DNA of 64,000 bases from Frankia sp. QA3 (GTDB lineage: Bacteria; Actinomycetota; Actinomycetes; Frankiales; Frankiaceae). Positions 56,901 through 64,000 of the stretch are shown piece by piece; the stretch's first letter is position 1, and the number at the start of each line of letters is the position of its first letter. The notes under the pieces were generated by a model, which searched no databases, had not been told where the DNA came from, and saw nothing but the letters and a program-made list of their open reading frames with translations. The stretch spans positions 3,914,033 through 3,978,032 of the forward strand of contig NZ_CM001489.1 of assembly GCF_000262465.1 (NCBI RefSeq). Reading direction: 5' to 3'. A program made the position numbers and the translations under genes.

Positions 56901-59258
56901 GGGCGCGTCGGGGAAGATCGCGGACATCCCGACGATCGCGATGTCGAGCGGCTGACCGGCGGGGCGGGAGTCCGTCGCCGCCGTCGCTGTCACCACCGCC
57001 GGGCCCACGGCGCCCTGCCCGCCCTGCCCGGCCGGCACGCCCTGCCCGGCCGGCACGCCGAGCTCGGCGGCCCGGTCGGCGAGACCGGCGGTGGCCTGCG
57101 TGGTCACCTCGTCGTGCAGGGCGGCCACGCTCGTGCGGTTCGAGCGCAGGGCGGCCACCTGTCCGATCATGAACATGCCGTCCCGGGCCTGGGCCGCCGG
57201 ATCGACCTGGACGACCTCGGCGCCATCGCGGCGCAGCCCCTTGCTGGCCACCCGCAACCGGCCGAGGTTGAGCGCCTCCAGCTCCTCCCACATCTGCTGG
57301 CGGGGGGTGGCGGCGGCGAGCAGCTCGCGGCGTCGGTCCAGGAAGGTGTGGACGTAGGCGGACTCGACGCATCGGGTGGCGTGCCCGGGGGAGGTCTCCA
57401 GCAGCACGGTGCGCTCGCAGTCGAGGGCGGCCTGCTGGAAGCCGGGCAGGATCGCGCCGGAGGCGACGGCCTCATCGGTGAACAGGTAGGCCGTGCCCAT
57501 CAGCACGCCGATGCCGGCGCCCCGCTCGGCGAGCGGGGCCGCCGCGGCGGCGACCATCGCCGCCGACCGGGCGTCGTGCACCCCCCCGGCGAACAGCAGG
57601 TGCAGGCCGGCGAAGAAGTCCGGGCCGGCCTGGTCGCTCTCGCCGAACGCGAGCAGCCCCGCGATCTGCGCCTCCCACAGCGGGAAGCTCGCCCGCGGCC
57701 CGACGTGCCCGCCACATTCCCGGCCCTCGAAGACGAACTTGCGGGCCCCGTCCGCCAGGAACCGGTGCAGCAGGCCCGGGGAGGGCACATGCAGGAACGT
57801 ATCGATGCCCGCCTCCTCCAGCGGCGCCGCCTGGGCCGGCCGCCCGCCCGCCACGATCGCGCACGGTGGACGCACGTCCCGCACGGCGGCGAGCTGCGCG
57901 CTGCGCAGGGGCGCCGGGGCGAAGCCGAGCACGCCCACCCCCCACGGTGCGTCTCCCAGCAGGCCAGCGGTCTCCTCCAACAGGGCGCGGCTGTCCTCGC
58001 CGCTCATCAGGGCCAGGGCGAGGAACGGCAGGCCGCCCTCGTCGGCGATCGCGCGGGCGAACGCCGCCCGGTCGCTGACCCGGGTCATCGGCCCCTGCGC
58101 GACGGGATGGCGCAGCCCCCGCGCGGCCGCGAACGGCGCGCCGGCGGCCAGCGGGCGGGTGCGGGCGGCGGCAGCGATGCCGTCCCGGATGCCCTGGCGC
58201 ACTGCCCGCACGATCCCGGCGGCACTGCCGTGCCGGTCGGCGAGCGCGGCGGCGAACGCACCGTCCTGGCCGATCGGGAGGAACTGGTCGACCAGGTCGC
58301 GGGCGCCGAGACGAGCCGCGACCGCGGCGGGGTCGGACGCAGCTCCGCCGGCCCCGCCACGTCCGCCATCCCCGCCGGCAGTGACCGCGCCGTCCGAGGC
58401 GAGTTCTCCGCCGGTGTCGCGCAGGTCGACGGCGGGCCGATCGGTGCGCCCGACGAGGGCGGCGATGGGCAGATCGGGCCGGACGTAGAGCCGATGGCCC
58501 GCATGGACGATGGTCTCGCTGCCGTCCATGGCCCGCACCGCGGCGGCCACCTGCTCGGGCAGCTCCATCTCCCGGACCAGGGCGAGCTGGGAGTCCAGCA
58601 CGACCCCGGCCGCGCCGCCCGCCACCGCCGCCGCCGCCGTCGCGGGGCCGATCCCCCCGGCGGCGAAGACGGGCACCGCGGCGCCCGCGGGGTCGCGCAG
58701 GCCGGCGGCGAGCAGGTGCTGCAGCAGGGTGAACGTGGTCAGGTCACCGACGACCCCGCCAGACTCGTTACCCCGCGCGACGAGCCCCAGTGCGCCGGCC
58801 GCGACCGCGCCGCGGGCCTGCGCGACCGAGGTCACCTCTGCCCAGACCCGCCGGCCGCGCCGGATCAGCTCTCCCGGCTCCCAGCGCCGGTCGGTCCCGG
58901 GGCCGCCCGGCGCGGCGAGGTCGCCGGTCGAGGCGCCGTCCGGCCGGGGGGCGAGCACCACGAGCTCCACCGCGTCGGGCAGCTCGTCCGGGTCGAGCGG
59001 GCAGCCGGCGGCGACCCGGACCCCGAACCGTCCCGGCGTCCAGCGGGCCGCGTCCCGCAGGGCGTCCCGCGCCGCCTGCGCCGACCGCCCGAGGTCGAGC
59101 ACGCCGAGGCTGCCGGCCCGCGCCACCGCGGCGACGAGGGCGGCGGCGGGCTGGGCGAACGGCGTGATCACGACGACCAGTTCGCGCGCGTCGAGGGGGT
59201 CGGGTACGTCGGAGCCGGCCGGGGAGGCCGCGGGTGACAGGCGGGGTGCGGTGGTCAT
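50919..59258 (-). CDS. Giant synthase: two NPD-like barrels-KS-AT-ACP-ACP-KR (HglE/PfaA-like)
   Basis: 2779 residues; AGGAGG lies 8 bases before the ATG. Two FMN/nitropropane-dioxygenase-like TIM barrels occupy about 25-285 and 315-690 (PVAQGPMTRVSDRAAFARAI, FVFEGRECGGHVGPRASFPL, FAGGVHDARSAAMVAA, GVLMGTAYLFTDEAV), like the trans enoyl reductase PfaD but fused in cis. KS at about 768-1225 has VDAACASSLAALDAG (Cys about 967) and SVKSQIGHTKCAAGL. AT at about 1330-1620 has GHSYGELVALCAAGAL. After a linker, ACP1 (about 1932-2027) and ACP2 (about 2091-2186) both carry DLSIDSIKRTEILGELAQ. The KR at about 2495-2770 has VLLTGGARGITAAVAVELAR and LFGSVAGVFGNRGQADYAAA (Ser, Tyr). It should build a reduced or hydroxylated acyl chain iteratively, as in PUFA or heterocyst glycolipid synthases. 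Confidence 0.93.
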   Translation of the reverse strand: MTTAPRLSPAASPAGSDVPDPLDARELVVVITPFAQPAAALVAAVARAGSLGVLDLGRSAQAARDALRDAARWTPGRFGVRVAAGCPLDPDELPDAVELVVLAPRPDGASTGDLAAPGGPGTDRRWEPGELIRRGRRVWAEVTSVAQARGAVAAGALGLVARGNESGGVVGDLTTFTLLQHLLAAGLRDPAGAAVPVFAAGGIGPATAAAAVAGGAAGVVLDSQLALVREMELPEQVAAAVRAMDGSETIVHAGHRLYVRPDLPIAALVGRTDRPAVDLRDTGGELASDGAVTAGGDGGRGGAGGAASDPAAVAARLGARDLVDQFLPIGQDGAFAAALADRHGSAAGIVRAVRQGIRDGIAAAARTRPLAAGAPFAAARGLRHPVAQGPMTRVSDRAAFARAIADEGGLPFLALALMSGEDSRALLEETAGLLGDAPWGVGVLGFAPAPLRSAQLAAVRDVRPPCAIVAGGRPAQAAPLEEAGIDTFLHVPSPGLLHRFLADGARKFVFEGRECGGHVGPRASFPLWEAQIAGLLAFGESDQAGPDFFAGLHLLFAGGVHDARSAAMVAAAAAPLAERGAGIGVLMGTAYLFTDEAVASGAILPGFQQAALDCERTVLLETSPGHATRCVESAYVHTFLDRRRELLAAATPRQQMWEELEALNLGRLRVASKGLRRDGAEVVQVDPAAQARDGMFMIGQVAALRSNRTSVAALHDEVTTQATAGLADRAAELGVPAGQGVPAGQGGQGAVGPAVVTATAATDSRPAGQPLDIAIVGMSAIFPDAPDLATFWANVVAGNDAIREVPADRWDPEVYYRPDAVAKDAGRRTPSKWGGFLPRVPFDALAYGIPPRSLRSIETSQLLALEVATRALRSAGYDTGQKAAGEGRPFDRSRASVVFGTEAGTDLSGAYGLRSLWPGLFGQLPAELEEFLPELDEDSFPGMLANVIAGRVANRLDLGGVNFTVDAACASSLAALDAGCKELLAGSSDLVLCGGVDTHAGAHDFLLFSSVHALSPQGRCRSFDAGADGTSLGEGVAVVVLKRLADAERDGDRIHAVIRAVAGSSDGRALGLTAPRKAGQVLSLERAYARAGISPSDVGLLEAHATGTVVGDRTELATLTEVFTDHGATPGQCAVGSVKSQIGHTKCAAGLAGLIKVAKAVETGVRPPTLHIDSPNAYWDAETSPFYFDEAAKPWAAPAAARHAGVSAFGFGGTNFHVVLSAYDGGPEPAHGLDQWPAELFAVRGADRAAATRALDRLAALVTTNDDAGRPFRLRDLARTTCAAGSGPVQVAFVADDLDGLPAAIEAARTFTANPRAGLFVRDDAEPGATAFLFPGQGSQRPGMLADLFVAFPRLRGVLDLAPQWVDTMFPPAAFTREQKAEQAAAITDTRAAQPTLGLAGLAVHDLLTGLGVRPDHVGGHSYGELVALCAAGALDRADLVGLSEARAAAILAAAGDDPGTMAAVQAPIERVREALGGIAGDVGGGHVGGGHVVVANHNAPRQSVISGPTAAVGDAVAALGRAGVTARPIPVACAFHSPVVAAAAGTLADRLAELDVAAPALPVWSNATAEPYPAAPEQVRATLAGQVAAPVRFVEQIEAMYAAGVRTFVEAGPGRVLSQLVGKILAGRPHRVVATDVAGEPGLRRLLLALAELAAAGVGVDPAPLFTGRDARMVSAADVPRRPGWLIDGAYVRTADGRFLPGGLRPPTRLALAAGPGADDSAAPAADAAAAPSAAAPAAPCVATPSVPSVATPSVAAPSAAARSAPTPAPGERPAAGVELPEIAGVRGFVPQDPAPPLVPADPIDDPAVLATGLPELGGGGPVDAVVLEFLRTTRELVAAQRDVVLGYLGYDPTGLGRPAARDGIDSAAAGAPATHADPRDARGAVTPAVPRQAQPAQARAAGVPATPAVPRPAPAPDAAGVDPPPVGAGAAAAAPVAASAVLERSAVSEAVVGVIAEQTGYPVEMLEPDLDLEADLSIDSIKRTEILGELAQRLGLVEAGSGELGEEVVEELAAIKTVRGIVDWMMDRFAAAAAGSASPVSPVPAGSNGTHAGATAAWPAAPGSNGTHAGAGDASVAAIRAGSNGTHTSAAAAPVAASAVLERSAVSEAVVGVIAEQTGYPVEMLEPDLDLEADLSIDSIKRTEILGELAQRLGLVEAGSGELGEEVVEELAAIKTVRGIVDWIVGSAPGGNAPSASTGGSVVTIESHAASSAGLPVGEPVEPPASVPAGTLVPAGSPVAAGSPVAAGSPTAGDPTGVPLRRFVVEPEILPAPAGAAPVDLAGSRFLLVEGGLGVGLALATRLEQAGAEARILAADDTGLVDQIRAGVGADGLVWIASADPDADEHAILPGAFPALRAAALGGSRRVLIATGNGGRFGRAGAAGPGATPDPRAIDALEYARRADAGGFAVRPTLGAGLAGLVRTIAREVPGLALRLVDVEPKDEPRRIADSLLAELLTPGGPLVVGYRDGVRATPRVRPADAGGAGDLPSGLGPSSVVLLTGGARGITAAVAVELARRSGCAIELIGRTTPPAEPEDPATAGAADAPALRRALIETGVRRPAEIEARVARLLAEREVRATLATLRGLASSVRYHAVDVRDGAAVAAAVADVYARHGRLDGLVHGAGILADRLLRDKTPESFDRVYRTKVDGARALLAAVRDDVGFLALFGSVAGVFGNRGQADYAAANDALDTLAGAAAGRFTGRVVSVDWGPWASPAAAAGGGMVSAELAREYARRGIGLIDPADGVAALLRELAGPPGGPAQVVYMCAEAEAFDA
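52503..52556. repeat. Three tandem 18-bp repeats in the post-ACP linker
   Basis: Unit GGGAGACCCGGCGGCGAC, three copies, encoding GSPVAA/GSPTAG-type hexapeptides on the minus strand between the second ACP and the KR region. Confidence 0.85.
52702..52987. repeat. Duplicated ACP module, copy B (286 bp)
   Basis: Direct repeat of 53179-53464, apparently identical base for base by reading. It covers the whole second ACP including the DSIKR phosphopantetheine site. The only divergence is in the linkers outside it. Confidence 0.9.
53179..53464. repeat. Duplicated ACP module, copy A (286 bp)
   Basis: Partner of 52702-52987, spaced 477 bp apart start to start. It encodes the first ACP. The linker between the copies carries further Ala-rich N-G-T-H-A-G repeats (SNGTHAG). 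Confidence 0.9.
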
Positions 59259-61304
59259 CGGCAGGTCCTCCTGGCAGGTCGCGACCGGGGGCAGGGTGAT
59301 GAGGGGGACGAACTAGTCCGGGTCATTGGGCCCGCCGAGGCCGTCCGATCGTCCGACCGGCCCCGCGCCCCCGGCGCGCGGCCCGCCCCCGGGTCACCAC
59401 AAGGCCATATCCAGAACAAGAGGCTCACCAGCCAAACCAACGTGATGGACACGTTTCGGACGACAGGATCGCCCACATCATCGGTGACCTCCTGGCCGGT
59501 GCCGCTGGGCGACAGACGTCCCGGGGAAGCTGCATCTGTACTGACTACGCGGAAAGCGAACTGACCCCCAACAACTCTCGTGGAACTGGTGCGCTCGGTG
59601 CCAGGGACGGCCGACTTGCTTAGCGGACGCGGCACCGTCAACGTGCGCGGAATACTAGTCGGCTCGGTCCGGAGCACTGCACGGCGGCAGGCCAAAGTAG
59701 TGATCACGCACTCCCTGTAGCACCATCGTGATCGCCGTGACCTGGTCGGGACCCCATCCAGCCAGCGGTTCGCCCACCGCCGGACATCGCTGGTGATGTC
59801 CCGGATCGGGATTACGCAGAGCCCGCACGGATGCGCACCGGGCGACCTCATCAATCCCGGTGACGATCGGCGGAGGTTACGAATTGGTAGCACGCAGGGC
59901 GGTATCCCGGACCGCCGGACCCGGCGGTTCCCATTCGACTTCGGTCGGCTAAAGGGACGATGAACAGTAGAGGCTACATTCCTCGGACCCGGACCGGCAC
60001 GCGCAAGGCCAGAAGAAAACGGAAGCGAGAGTAGCGCCCGGGGAGGTATCGAACCACGGGTGAAGACCATCCGGAAATCGATCGTGGTAACCGCCGGTCG
60101 GGTCAGTCACCGGCGGTCGGGCTGACCCCTTCGGGCCCCACCCGGCTAGCAAGGACAGGGTCAACCTAGTCACAGCGTGCCATCGGCCGCAAGCGGGGCC
60201 GAGCGGAAAGATGCCGGCGTTCGTCACCGTGCCACCCAACCGGACCAGCCTGCTACGACCGGCGAGGACCAGCATCCCACAGATGGGGCATCACACGCAT
60301 CCGTCTCAGAAGCCGCAAAAACGATGATCTATGTCAAGTTGGGGCGAGACGGAGACAAGTGGGCCCGCGTGGCACGGTCCGCCGCGCCGCTCCACCGGCG
60401 GCCGGCGCCATCGGAGTAGGCCGGACGGCATCCGGTACCCATGCAGGCGCGGCGCGGCAGCGAATCGTCGCGGGCGATTGCGCCGGAACAGCTCCCGACC
60501 ATCCGACCGTCGGGATCGACCGCGACGGGGCACCGGACGGCGGCGGCGGCAACCAAAGGGCCGCGTCTGCCGCCCAACCCGGCCCGCCACCCGGGCGCAC
60601 CCCGGAGCACGCCGACCGCAGCGAGGTGGTCCGGACCCGACCCGCCGACGAACCGTGCCCATCCGATCCCCAGCGCCGCCCCTGGCCCTGCCCACCGGGA
60701 TGGATCGGGCGCGGAATCCTGTGGACAGGCGGGGAGGAGGGCCGGTCAGGCGCGTCGGCGGCGGGGACGGCGCTGCGCGAGGACCCGCGAGGACCCGCGA
60801 GGACCCGCGAGGACCGGGGGTTCGGCGACACGGGCCGGGACATGACACGACCGCGGGTGGCGCGGCCGGTCTCGGCCCGCGCCACCCGCGGTTCGTCGGA
60901 AGTCAGGTTGTCGAGGCGCGCCCGTGGCGCGTTGCGTCGCGTCGGTGCGCCGGCTTTCCGCCCGTGTGGGCAGGCCGGCCGGCTCGCGGGCCCCGTAGGT
61001 CTCGATGGGCACCTGGCGCCCGCGCCGCCGCGGCACGGGCCGGTTTCTCCTAGCCGGGCATGCCCGGCCTGATCAGGCTGCCGGGACAGGCCCGGCGCGC
61101 TGCCGGCCGGCAGACGACCGGCCGGCACGAGGACCGCCGCCGCGCCCGAGGACCGGTATCCAGGGTCCAGGGTGGGATCGGCGGCAAGGGGCAGGGGTGC
61201 CGGGGCGGCACCGGGTTGTGGGCGCGCGACCTTGGACCGGAACCCACCGCGTCCGGACGCGGCCGGGGTTCTCCGACGGTCGGGTCAGTTCCTCAACCGG
61301 CGAG
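59259..61304. other. Long leader region of the synthase operon
   Basis: About 2 kb without a convincing gene. From about 59400 to 60350 base composition is visibly less GC-rich than the coding DNA, and open frames lack family motifs and third-position bias. It contains a 10-bp tandem repeat (GAGGACCCGC, about 60778-60815) and a strong hairpin at 60851-60891. It must include the promoter and 5' leader of the 18-kb operon, perhaps with an unrecognised RNA. Confidence 0.55.
60851..60891. terminator. Strong palindromic hairpin (terminator-like)
   Basis: CCGCGGGTGGCGCGG (60851-60865) and CCGCGCCACCCGCGG (60877-60891) form a perfect 15-bp stem with an 11-base loop. No gene end is adjacent: the LuxR gene on the minus strand stops 414 bases away at 61305. 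It may terminate LuxR read-through ahead of the synthase promoter, or close an unannotated RNA. Confidence 0.6.
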
Positions 61305-62450
61305 TCAGGGCCGGGGCGGGCTGGGGGGCGCGAACGCGCTGGTCTCGCGTTGCCAGGCGATGGCGAGCTGCGTGCGGTTCGAGCATCCCGTCGCCACGAG
61401 TGCATGGGTGAGGTGATGCTTGACCGTGTCGATGCTGATGCACAGCGCCTCGGCGACCTGCCGGTTGGACCGGCCCTCGGCGACGAGTCGCACGACGTCG
61501 CGCTCGCGGGCGGACAGCCGTCCCGCGACCGACGGACCCGGATCGGTCCGGATGTAGAAGCGCAGCAGGTTGCCGAGATGGCGGCCGAGGACGGCACCGA
61601 CCGCCCGGTCCCGCGGGCCGAACGCGCCCGGCCGCGAGTCCAGCAGGGAGATGAGCGCGCCCACGTTCGACGGGCCGAACAGGCGCACGAGCAGCTTGGC
61701 GTGGATGCCGTGCGCGCGCAGGAAGCGCTCCAGCCGCATCCGCACCTCGGGTCGCTCCGGAACGCCCAGGTCGTCGAGCGTGGCGAGGCCACGCTCGCGG
61801 ACCGAGCGCAGGCTCTCCGGGTTACTCAGCGCCTCCAGCTCCCGGTAGCGCTCCATGTACGGGCCGGCGAGGCGCAGGGCGAGGCCCCGGCCGGTCGGCC
61901 GGGCGTCCTGGAACGCCGTCTCGATCGAGGAGCCCAGGAAGAAGGCCGAATGACGATAGCCCAGGTGGCGGGCCATGCCGTCGAGGGCCAGTTCGCGGAA
62001 GGAGGCGAGCGAGGAGGCCCGCTCGCAGTCCTCCACGACGCGCAGGATGCCACGCAGCTCGGCCGCTCCGAGCGCGAGGTCACGCGGCATCGGCCCGGTG
62101 CGCGCCGCCATTCCCGGGCGCATCTGCGCCCCCGGCGCGGTCCGGGCGGCGGCGCCCGGGACCTCACCGCGTCCCATTGGGGACCCGGTCATCGGGGGCC
62201 CGGAGCGGGGATGAGACAATTGCCGGGCAGCGGCGCTGCCCGTGCTCGTGGTCGGTGCGGGGTGCCGCGCCGGCGCCGGTGCCGCGCGATGTGGGGCGGT
62301 CGGCGGAGCGGGTGAGCTCGCCGAGGCTCGCCTGGCGATCCGACCCGCCATGCCTATCTCGGTGGATGTGTCCACGGTCACGCCGATTCGCGGCCGATGG
62401 GGTGCTTCCTCGCCGATAGCATCGGTCGAGAGGGGAACTCGGTCGGTCAC
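61305..62450 (-). CDS. LuxR-family transcriptional regulator
   Basis: 381 residues from a GTG with GGAGG 6 bases upstream; internal ATGs near codons 87 and 92 would remove a low-complexity leader. The core has a GAF-like middle region (VVEDCERASSLASFRELALD, HSAFFLGSSIETAF, VGALISLLDSR). A C-terminal LuxR helix-turn-helix follows: LSARERDVVRLVAEGRSNRQ, then VAEALCISIDTVKHHLTHAL. It is on the same strand as, and upstream of, the synthase operon across the 2-kb leader, so it is a candidate regulator of it. That link is only positional. Confidence 0.9.
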   Translation of the reverse strand: MTDRVPLSTDAIGEEAPHRPRIGVTVDTSTEIGMAGRIARRASASSPAPPTAPHRAAPAPARHPAPTTSTGSAAARQLSHPRSGPPMTGSPMGRGEVPGAAARTAPGAQMRPGMAARTGPMPRDLALGAAELRGILRVVEDCERASSLASFRELALDGMARHLGYRHSAFFLGSSIETAFQDARPTGRGLALRLAGPYMERYRELEALSNPESLRSVRERGLATLDDLGVPERPEVRMRLERFLRAHGIHAKLLVRLFGPSNVGALISLLDSRPGAFGPRDRAVGAVLGRHLGNLLRFYIRTDPGPSVAGRLSARERDVVRLVAEGRSNRQVAEALCISIDTVKHHLTHALVATGCSNRTQLAIAWQRETSAFAPPSPPRP

Positions 62451-63124
62451 GCGTGCCTCCGGGGGGCAGACTCAGAATCAAACCGGGCGGTAGCCCGGTT
62501 GTGGCTATGCCACCGGGTGAATTTCCGGTGAAGATGGACATGTTCGGCAAGCGTAGGGCCCACCTCCCTCGCTACGCCACCAGTTGCCCGCGCCCCTCAT
62601 TCGCAGTCGGGCCAAACCCACCGCTTCGGTGGGAGAATCGTGCCCCCAACCCGGCCATATATTTCCGGGGCTGCCACCCTCGCGCTTGAAGCGACCACTT
62701 CGCGTGATTTTTCCCTCCCGGAACCATCCCCTAAAGGGGCCACCTCGTCAGCGGTATGCGGGCCCGGCGGCGCCCCGATCGCCCCACCCAGGCCGGGAGC
62801 CAGCCCGCCGGCGTGCAGACGACGCGAAGGTCGCGAAACGTTCCCGCGATCCGCCACCCTCCACAATGGGTGACCACCCACCCACTAAGTGCCTCCCCAG
62901 CATGGGCCATCGTCACCGAGGGTATTGATATAGGGGGCCTACCGTTTCGGTGGGTGCACCTCCGCCAGTCCCCCGCAGGTCCAAAGCCCACGACGCATCC
63001 CGCCGAATTCGCAGAGACCTAGTACGGTCTCGCGCCACCGATGCCCTCCCGCCGGAGCCGGACGGCCGGCGACCATCCCCGGTCCGCAGCCGCCCCGGCC
63101 ACGGGACGAATGAGGTGAACAACG
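62451..63124. other. Hairpin-rich intergenic region
   Basis: About 670 bases without a credible gene and less GC-rich than coding DNA. Several compact hairpins occur: CCCGG...GCCACCGGG near 62493-62516, CCCACCGCTTCGGTGGG at about 62619-62635, CCCCTAAAGGGG near 62730, and CCTACCGTTTCGGTGGG near 62939-62955. The two CACCG-CTTCGGTGGG-like stems are similar to each other. Promoters for the LuxR gene and the + strand membrane protein gene lie here. Confidence 0.5.
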
Positions 63125-63712
63125 ATGACCCTGGGACTGTCGGTCTTCCTGGTTGTGGTGGGTGCCACCCTTCGATACGCCCTGACGTGGCGAGTGGGCG
63201 GGGTAGATCTCCCGGTTCTGGGCCTGATTCTGATGGTCGCGGGGATCGTGACCTCGGTCATCTGCGTGCTCCGGGCCGTCGTGCCGCTACCGGCGCGGCC
63301 CGCGGCCCCCGAACGGACCGCCGACCCCCGCGATTGGCCCGCCGACGCCGGGGGCCGGGGCCCGGCGGGTCGGCCGCTGCGGCGGACGACCCCGCTGGCC
63401 GGCGGCCGGCAGGGCGGGCCCGGTCGACCCGCACCCGCTGATTCCCTGACTGTCCCGGACGCGCTCGGCGCCGCCGCCGTCCCCGTCGGGGACGTGGACC
63501 CGACTGAGGTCCCGAATCCGTACCCGGACCTGGCGCAGCGCCCGTACCTCGCGCTGGAACAACGCGTCTTCGGAGAACGGGCCGAAGCTGAGCCGGCCGA
63601 CCCCCGCGACCTCGAGCTGTATCCCCCGGATGCCTTCCGGGCCGGCGAGAGCCACCTCGCCGGGACCGCCTACGACCGCCCGGCCGATACTCGCGACGAT
63701 GGCAGGACCTGA
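63125..63712 (+). CDS. DUF6458-like small membrane protein with long hydrophilic tail
   Basis: 195 residues. The N-terminus has two helices: MTLGLSVFLVVVGATLRYAL, then VDLPVLGLILMVAGIVTSVI. This is the pattern of DUF6458 proteins of actinobacteria (usually 70-90 residues). The remaining about 135 residues are acidic/Pro-rich and probably disordered, with a short conserved-looking block PYPDLAQRPYLALEQRVFGE. GAGGTGAAC precedes the ATG. The function is unknown. Confidence 0.78.
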   Translation: MTLGLSVFLVVVGATLRYALTWRVGGVDLPVLGLILMVAGIVTSVICVLRAVVPLPARPAAPERTADPRDWPADAGGRGPAGRPLRRTTPLAGGRQGGPGRPAPADSLTVPDALGAAAVPVGDVDPTEVPNPYPDLAQRPYLALEQRVFGERAEAEPADPRDLELYPPDAFRAGESHLAGTAYDRPADTRDDGRT

Positions 63713-63787
63713 GGCGGCCGAACCTCCTGGCCGGGCCGGCGGCGCCGAATCTCGGCGTCCCGCCGGTCGGGGCGGGGCTCAGGCCGC

Positions 63788-64000
63788 TCAGAGCAGGTGG
63801 AGTTCGCGGGCCCGGTGCACCGCGTCCCGGCGGCGCGCCACGTCGAGCTTGCGGTAGATGCTTTTCAGGTGCGTCTTCACCGTGTTCACGGAGACGTAGA
63901 GCTCGGCCGCGATCTCGGCGGTCGTCAGCATCGTCGGCAGGTAGCTGAGAACCGCGAGCTCCCGATCGCTGAGGCGGTCGCCGACGGCCGGCCCGCCGCC
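63788..64000 (-). CDS. LuxR-family regulator, C-terminal helix-turn-helix (5' end outside window)
   Basis: The frame is open to the right edge and gives the last 70 residues: GDRLSDRELAVLSYLPTMLT, then TAEIAAELYVSVNTVKTHLK and SIYRKLDVARRRDAVHRA. This is a LuxR/GerE DNA-binding domain, with the LPTMLTTAEIA form seen in large MalT/LAL-type ATPase regulators, so a long protein probably continues outside. It is convergent with the DUF6458-like gene. Confidence 0.9.
   Translation of the reverse strand, partial: GGGPAVGDRLSDRELAVLSYLPTMLTTAEIAAELYVSVNTVKTHLKSIYRKLDVARRRDAVHRARELHLL

Noticed and set aside
41121..59258. Enediyne or modular antibiotic PKS
   Set aside because: There is no enediyne-type KS-AT-ACP-KR-DH-PPT single chain or thioesterase E10-like gene, no modular repetition and no antibiotic resistance or export genes; tandem DSIKR ACPs and NPD barrels fit PUFA/Hgl-type synthases better.
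59255..60070. 271-residue minus-strand frame in the synthase leader
   Set aside because: A short hydrophobic stretch (SITLVWLVSLLFWIW) caught the eye, but there is no good start, domain or codon bias, and the frame runs into the synthase ribosome-binding site.
60331..61128. Several overlapping frames on both strands around the 60.8-kb hairpin
   Set aside because: All are Arg/Pro/Ala-rich without motifs and frames change with the 10-bp tandem repeat; no one frame is favoured.

Overview
The window is very GC-rich and densely packed, with strong codon-position GC bias, GTG and TTG starts, lipobox lipoproteins, a Ser/Thr kinase with a beta-propeller sensor, FHA-ABC exporters, and GPGG and DUF6458-type small membrane proteins. 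This points to a high-GC actinobacterium. The PUFA/heterocyst-glycolipid-like polyketide synthase with clustered glycosyltransferases, together with the lipid-oxidation genes, fits Frankia or a close relative best. That assignment is inference; no rRNA or nif gene is present to prove it.

Layout. 0-11.7 kb: end of an acyl-CoA dehydrogenase, a three-repeat lipoprotein, a kinase/TolB-propeller protein, a truncated AbiEi/DUF559-like gene, an Rv1747-like FHA-FHA-ABC transporter, a DUF2993 protein, a divergent SDR and a tiny membrane protein. 11.8-26.4 kb: lipid and glycerol metabolism. Here an alkyl-DHAP-synthase-like flavoprotein faces a TetR gene across an operator-like palindrome, and the TetR gene is translationally coupled to a glycerol-3-phosphate dehydrogenase (GlpD). 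A histidine kinase, two neighbouring acyl-CoA dehydrogenases, a second GlpD, a disulfide flavoprotein and a short 6-phosphogluconate dehydrogenase follow. 26.4-36.5 kb: an L,D-transpeptidase, an IS607-type resolvase remnant, then a poorly characterised island (HerA-like ATPase, lipoprotein, membrane-anchored TraG-like protein, AbiEi-like protein). 36.5-40.7 kb: a TPP riboswitch followed by a four-gene overlapping operon (ABC ATPase, permease, binding lipoprotein, TenA), read as a thiamine-pyrimidine salvage system.

41.1-59.3 kb, all on the minus strand: one ~18-kb apparent operon. It encodes a 2779-residue synthase (two nitropropane-dioxygenase-like barrels, KS, AT, two near-identical ACPs, KR), a 1775-residue synthase (KS, AT, dehydratase-like region, C-terminal phosphopantetheinyl transferase), a discrete ACP, an alpha/beta hydrolase, an MGT-type glycosyltransferase and a membrane-anchored glycosyltransferase-like/methyltransferase fusion. 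The architecture suggests iterative synthesis of a long hydroxylated acyl chain that is then glycosylated, analogous to heterocyst glycolipid synthesis. A Frankia vesicle-envelope lipid is an attractive but unproven product. A ~2-kb leader of locally lower GC and a LuxR-type regulator lie upstream.

59.3-64 kb: the leader, the LuxR regulator, a hairpin-rich intergenic region, a DUF6458-like membrane protein and the C-terminus of another LuxR-type regulator. Across the whole window, short tandem repeats, most often with an exact 18-bp unit, occur inside and between unrelated genes. A 69-bp palindromic element occurs twice.
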